From positions 62,001 to 126,000 of the forward strand of contig PMSI01000005.1 in NCBI GenBank assembly GCA_003168375.1: 64,000 bases of DNA, given 5' to 3'. The position numbers were made by a program, and so were the translations under genes. Source of the stretch: Vulcanimicrobiota bacterium (GTDB lineage Bacteria > Vulcanimicrobiota > Vulcanimicrobiia > Vulcanimicrobiales > Vulcanimicrobiaceae). The stretch's first letter is position 1. Every line of letters starts with the position of its first letter. The notes beneath the pieces are model-generated. The model did not search any database. It was not told the origin of the DNA and saw nothing but the letters and a program-made list of their open reading frames with translations. Below are positions 61,558 through 64,000 of the stretch, in pieces.

Positions 61558-62529
61558 TTACGTGTACTTCACGCGCGGGTCGAGCCACGCGTAACAGAGA
61601 TCGGCGAGCAGGTTACAGAAGATCACGAGGAACGAGACCAGCAACAGGTAGCCCATCAGCAGCGCGAAGTCGAACTGGCCGAGCGCGTTGATGAAAAGCC
61701 GTCCCATCCCGGGCCAGGCGAAGATCGTTTCGGTGATGACCGCACCCGCCACCAGGCCCGGCAGGGTCAGCGCGATGATCGTGACCAGCGGGATCAATGC
61801 GTTCTTCAGCCCGTGCTTGAGGATGACGGCGGTCTGCGAGACGCCCTTGGCGGCCGCCGTCCGCATGTAGTCCGTGCGGATCACTTCCAGCATCGAGCTG
61901 CGCATGAACCGGCTGTACTGCGCGATGAAGGCCAGCGAGAGCACGATCGTCGGCAAAACGAGATGCTGCAAGCGGTCCCCGAGGTCGAAGTTGTCCAGGC
62001 TTGCGATCCCGGCCGACGGCAGCGAGAGGTGGTACCCGAACGCGGTGATCCCGACGACCGAGAACGCGAGCTGCAGCATCAGCGCGAACCAGAACACCGG
62101 CATCGACTGCCCAAAGAACGCGAACGTCGTGATCAGGTAGTCCAGCCACGAATACTGGCGGACGGCGCTGACGATCCCGAACGATACGCCCACGACGATC
62201 GAGACGAAGAACGAGCAGCCCATCAGTTCCAGCGTCGCGGGCATGCGGTCGAGGATCGCCTGGGTGACCGGCTCCGAGTTGGACATCGACCAGCCGAAGT
62301 CGCCCCTCACCACCTGCCACAGCCACTTGAAGTACTGCACGTACACCGGCTGATCGAGCCCGAGGTTGTGCCGGAGGCGCGCGATGTCCGCCTCGGTGAT
62401 GTGCGGGTTCTGGAGGTACGGCGTGAGCGGGCCGCCCGGCGCCTGCTGAAGGATCGAGAAGAGCACGACCGAGACCAGCAGCAGCAGCGGAATGTTCTGC
62501 AGAGTGCGGCGGACGGCGTACGTGAGCAG
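61558..62529 (-). CDS. dipeptide/oligopeptide ABC permease (OppB/DppB-type), CTG start
   Basis: About 323 residues. FSILQQAPGGPLTPY and the EAA loop RTAAAKGVSQTAVILKHGLK are family-typical. Conventional starts allow only the GTG at 62466, which would remove the first membrane helix. Twenty-one codons further upstream in the same frame, CTG (62529-62527) opens LLTYAVRRTLQNIPLLLLVS, the expected OppB N-terminus, with GGGGAGG five bases before it. No ATG, GTG or TTG exists upstream in that frame, so a CTG start is the best explanation. Confidence 0.85.
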   Translation of the reverse strand: MLTYAVRRTLQNIPLLLLVSVVLFSILQQAPGGPLTPYLQNPHITEADIARLRHNLGLDQPVYVQYFKWLWQVVRGDFGWSMSNSEPVTQAILDRMPATLELMGCSFFVSIVVGVSFGIVSAVRQYSWLDYLITTFAFFGQSMPVFWFALMLQLAFSVVGITAFGYHLSLPSAGIASLDNFDLGDRLQHLVLPTIVLSLAFIAQYSRFMRSSMLEVIRTDYMRTAAAKGVSQTAVILKHGLKNALIPLVTIIALTLPGLVAGAVITETIFAWPGMGRLFINALGQFDFALLMGYLLLVSFLVIFCNLLADLCYAWLDPRVKYT

Positions 62530-62595
62530 AGTGACCTCCCCGGGGAACGAACCGACGCCAGTTCCGGCCGCGCGCCACGGTCTCCTATGGAACGG

Positions 62596-63465
62596 TCAGG
62601 CGGCGGCCCCGGTTTGAATGCCGAGAATCCGCCGCGCCTCGTCAGGGGTCGCCACCGGACGGCCGAGCTCCTCGGCGATCCGCACGATTCGGGCGACCAG
62701 CTCCTCGTTCGTCGCCAGCCTGCCCTTGCTGTAGTAGAGGTTGTCCTCGAGGCCCACCCGGACGTGCCCGCCCATCGCGACCGCGACCGCGGCGAGCGTC
62801 AGCTGCATTCGGCCGATCCCGGCGACCGTCCAGGTGCAGCCCGGCGGCAGCGCGCGGACGCAGTCGACGAGGTGCTCGACCGACGCCTCGAGCGCGCCGG
62901 GGACGCCGAGCACGAAGTCGACGTGGGCCGGCAGGCGGATCGCGCCTTCGGCGGCGAGCCGCTTCGCGTTGGAGAGGTGGCCGAGATCGAAGAGCTCGAG
63001 CTCCGGAACGACGCCGTGCTCGGCGATCTTCGCGGCGATCCCGCGCATGATCGGAAAGCTGTTCTCGAAGATGTCGTCGCCGAAGTTGACGGAGCCGCAG
63101 GTGAGCGTTGCCATCTCCGGTCGCAGCGCGAGCGGCGCGGCCCGCTCGGCCGGCGTCATCCCGATCGCGCCGCCCGTCGAGAACTGGACGATCAGATCGC
63201 TCGCTTCACGGATCGCCGCGTACGCCTGGCGGAAGCGCTCGACGTCGTGCGTGTTCGACCCGTCGTCGTTGCGGCAGTGCACGTGCACGATGCTCGCGCC
63301 GGCCTCGCGAATCGCGCGCGCCGTCGCCCCGAGCTGCGCGGGCGTGACGGGCAGGTAGGGCGTCTGGTCCGGCATGACCTCGCCGCCGACCGGCGCGACC
63401 GTGATGATCAACGGGTCCACGCGAGAGGGTTCGCTGGCCGAGCCCCACGCTCCGGTGTAGGGCAA
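62596..63465 (-). CDS. BKACE-family beta-keto acid cleavage enzyme
   Basis: A 289-residue zinc enzyme of the DUF849/BKACE family, which condenses a beta-keto acid with acetyl-CoA (the founding member, Kce, acts on 3-keto-5-aminohexanoate in lysine fermentation). HVHCRNDDGS has the zinc-binding His pair at 61-63, and TCGSVNFG, VGLEDNLY follow. The start may be TTG at 63465 or GTG at 63420. Proximity to the peptide/opine-like permeases suggests use of an imported amino-acid-derived compound. Confidence 0.9.
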   Translation of the reverse strand: MPYTGAWGSASEPSRVDPLIITVAPVGGEVMPDQTPYLPVTPAQLGATARAIREAGASIVHVHCRNDDGSNTHDVERFRQAYAAIREASDLIVQFSTGGAIGMTPAERAAPLALRPEMATLTCGSVNFGDDIFENSFPIMRGIAAKIAEHGVVPELELFDLGHLSNAKRLAAEGAIRLPAHVDFVLGVPGALEASVEHLVDCVRALPPGCTWTVAGIGRMQLTLAAVAVAMGGHVRVGLEDNLYYSKGRLATNEELVARIVRIAEELGRPVATPDEARRILGIQTGAAA

Positions 63466-63564
63466 CCGGGCCTCGATCTCTGCTCAGCTCGGCGTGATAT
63501 CCGTGTGCCTAGCAAAATCTGTGGAGGGGTCCCGGCGCCTCGTGCTAGTGGATATCAGGTACGG

Positions 63565-63651
63565 TTATCCACGGCGTTCGCGCGGGGACCCTACACAGGC
63601 TGCGGCTGGTTGTCCACAACCGGATGCCATCCGGAGCAGCGATCATCCACA
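63565..63651. promoter_or_regulatory. cluster of DnaA-box-like 9-mers
   Basis: TTATCCACG (63565-63573), TTGTCCACA (63610-63618) and TCATCCACA (63643-63651) each differ from the DnaA-box consensus TTATCCACA at one position. They share one orientation and lie within 90 bases. A fourth, weaker match is ATATCCACT on the minus strand near 63548. No AT-rich unwinding element is obvious. Confidence 0.5.
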
Positions 63652-63709
63652 ACGTCGTCGGACGTTCTCGACAAAGGCGGGTTCGGTCTCCGGCCCGATG
63701 TGTACGGTA

Positions 63710-64000
63710 ATGGCCACGCAAATGTTCACGTTGCTCTTGATCGACGGCTGCCACTACATCGACGACGGCGACGCAAATCGCGTGGCGGTAGCCGTGCGTG
63801 AAAGGCGGGACAGCGTCGATGTCGTGGCTCACATCACCGCGATTCCGAACGTCACGCGGCGTACCCGAGTCGCGACGAAGGATGTTCTCAAGTTGATCGC
63901 GCACGACGTCGCACGCGACGATGCGAAGCCTCACGCCGTCTCGTTGTCAGCTTTTCGCGGCAAACGCGCAGGCCGAAGCGGATCGACCATCCCGTTCGCA
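63710..64000 (+). CDS. unrecognised gene, 3' part outside the window
   Basis: An open frame starts at ATG 63710 and runs to the end of the window, 97 codons without a stop. Its third-position GC bias and composition match real genes, and MATQMFTLLLIDGCHYIDDG begins it. The visible part has an early hydrophobic stretch, then charged soluble sequence. I do not recognise the family. It is downstream of the DnaA-box cluster. Confidence 0.5.
   Translation, partial: MATQMFTLLLIDGCHYIDDGDANRVAVAVRERRDSVDVVAHITAIPNVTRRTRVATKDVLKLIAHDVARDDAKPHAVSLSAFRGKRAGRSGSTIPFA

Noticed and set aside
63545-63934. Minus-strand frame across the DnaA-box cluster
   Set aside because: It lies antisense to the better plus-strand frame at 63710 and reads through the boxes; no homology is visible.
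1-64000. CRISPR array or cas genes
   Set aside because: No regularly spaced direct repeats and no Cas motifs were seen.

Overview
The window is a GC-rich bacterial chromosome segment with tightly packed genes. Many neighbours overlap by four bases (ATGA, GTGA or TTGA), and GTG or TTG starts are common. No ribosomal RNA or standard taxonomic marker is present. The gene mix (a copper-amine-oxidase N-terminal 'stalk' protein, DUF4349 anti-sigma, TldD/TldE, NfeD/flotillin/PspA, a Dyp peroxidase module and a complete beta-oxidation operon) suits a free-living aerobic heterotroph. It would fit a deep-branching lineage such as Eremiobacterota (WPS-2), but that placement is an inference.

Layout. 1-4037: an SGNH esterase cut by the window edge, a membrane acyltransferase, a TIGR01777 epimerase and an acyl-CoA synthetase. 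4038-7009: an accessory island that is visibly less GC-rich, with a TIR-domain protein, a SLOG domain fused to a HigA2-like antitoxin domain, and a frameshifted ComF-like phosphoribosyltransferase. 7010-14410: a fatty-acid degradation operon (padR-fadE-fadB/J-fadA) with a divergent acyl-CoA synthetase; the shared promoter region holds a palindrome that is a good PadR operator candidate. 14411-18655: small secreted proteins, a thioesterase, thioredoxin reductase and an HTH/metallo-beta-lactamase fusion. 18716-24916: a minus-strand run of PspA-like, flotillin and NfeD-like genes, two tandem TlpA-TPR proteins and a cytochrome P460. 24999-28088: an ABC-2 exporter, a metallophosphoesterase and a DDAH-fold protein lacking its catalytic residues. 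28170-29125: an Xre-RES toxin-antitoxin pair.

29127-35934 is a minus-strand run of DoxX, YncE/phosphoesterase, MocR regulator, response regulator and malic enzyme. 36058-38087 holds a guanylate/adenylate cyclase and a threonine aldolase. 38074-47628 is a long minus-strand run of TldE, TldD, DacB, an M1 aminopeptidase with a HEAT tail, GT39 and an SDR. A stalk-domain protein and an oversized RND transporter follow. tRNA-Leu(GAG) lies at 52831-52917 with its own terminator and a large inverted repeat downstream. 53001-58811 is a redox-defence district: thioredoxin-like protein, peroxiredoxin, divergent Fur-family regulator, Dyp peroxidase with a partner gene, and MsrB. A truncated msrB 5' remnant and the intact msrB flank the Dyp pair, which points to an insertion or rearrangement. 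58854-60619 is a sigma/anti-sigma pair. 60636-63465 carries dipeptide-type permeases and a BKACE enzyme. The last 500 bases hold a cluster of DnaA-box-like 9-mers and the start of an unrecognised gene.

The parts most worth attention are the TIR/SLOG-antitoxin/PRTase island, the DDAH-fold pseudoenzyme, the msrB remnant around the Dyp module, the extra membrane block in the RND pump, the DnaA-box cluster, and a dispersed repeat that has entered coding sequences and seems to supply one gene's ribosome binding site.
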